Notes under the pieces: generated by a model
Told to the model about the DNA's origin: nothing
Databases searched by the model: none
The model's input: only the letters and a program-made list of their open reading frames with translations
Assembly: GCF_910577125.1 (NCBI RefSeq)
Contig: NZ_CAJTMN010000058.1
Span: 1-13,572 of the forward strand
Source: an uncultured Rikenella sp.
GTDB lineage: Bacteria; Bacteroidota; Bacteroidia; Bacteroidales; Rikenellaceae
Direction: 5' to 3'
DNA: 13,572 nucleotides
In this document: in pieces, positions 13,567 to 13,572 of the stretch
Position numbering within the stretch: the stretch's first letter is position 1
How the letters are laid out: the number at the start of each line of letters is the position of its first letter
Translations under genes and position numbers: made by a program

Positions 13567-13572
13567 TCACAA

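Overview
The window looks like a chromosomal segment of a GC-rich member of the Bacteroidales, most like Alistipes or another Rikenellaceae. That placement is inferred from four things: promoters of the Bacteroidetes type (TTTG, about 20 nt, TAnnTTTG) before several genes; a BtuG/BtuB vitamin B12 uptake pair; a CfxA/PER-type class A2 beta-lactamase; and a strong preference for G- or C-ending codons. That preference also produces long spurious ORFs antisense to most real genes.

Layout. 1-548 has no convincing gene and is packed with hairpins plus one imperfect direct repeat. 549-4229 (minus strand) is the front of a division and cell-wall (dcw) cluster in the order rsmH, ftsL-like, ftsI, read from a promoter near 4260-4275. 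mraZ is absent upstream, and murE does not follow within the window. 4366-4562 (plus) is an orphan C-terminal module of a FISUMP/C-type-lectin-like protein, followed at once by a strong hairpin. 4814-6283 is an NhaD-type Na+/H+ antiporter. 6290-9860 is a B12-controlled unit: promoter, cobalamin riboswitch, BtuG-like surface lipoprotein and BtuB-like TonB-dependent receptor, the last two overlapping by 4 nt. 9861-10177 is a second palindrome-rich spacer. 10178-11065 is the beta-lactamase. 11138-11211 (minus) is tRNA-Thr(UGU) with its own promoter and terminator. 11372-12382 is the ribosome-assembly GTPase Obg, which overlaps convergently by 15 bp with ftcD (12368-13321, minus), a glutamate formimidoyltransferase. 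13364-13554 is a second orphan FISUMP C-terminal module, again followed by a hairpin.

The most unusual signal is the pair of orphan modules, about 9 kb apart. Each begins at the same 14-bp sequence, ends with a nearly identical 34-bp stretch running 4 bp past the stop codon, is followed immediately by a hairpin, and sits on the plus strand just upstream of a minus-strand housekeeping gene. Between the conserved ends they share a fixed fold skeleton but differ at nearly half their residues. This resembles the variable region, 3' homing site and hairpin of a diversity-generating retroelement (DGR) target, detached from its parent gene. No reverse transcriptase or template repeat is present here, and synonymous differences show that the two copies are not a recent product of one template. 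The DGR reading is therefore a hypothesis; ordinary paralogous gene fragments are the main alternative.
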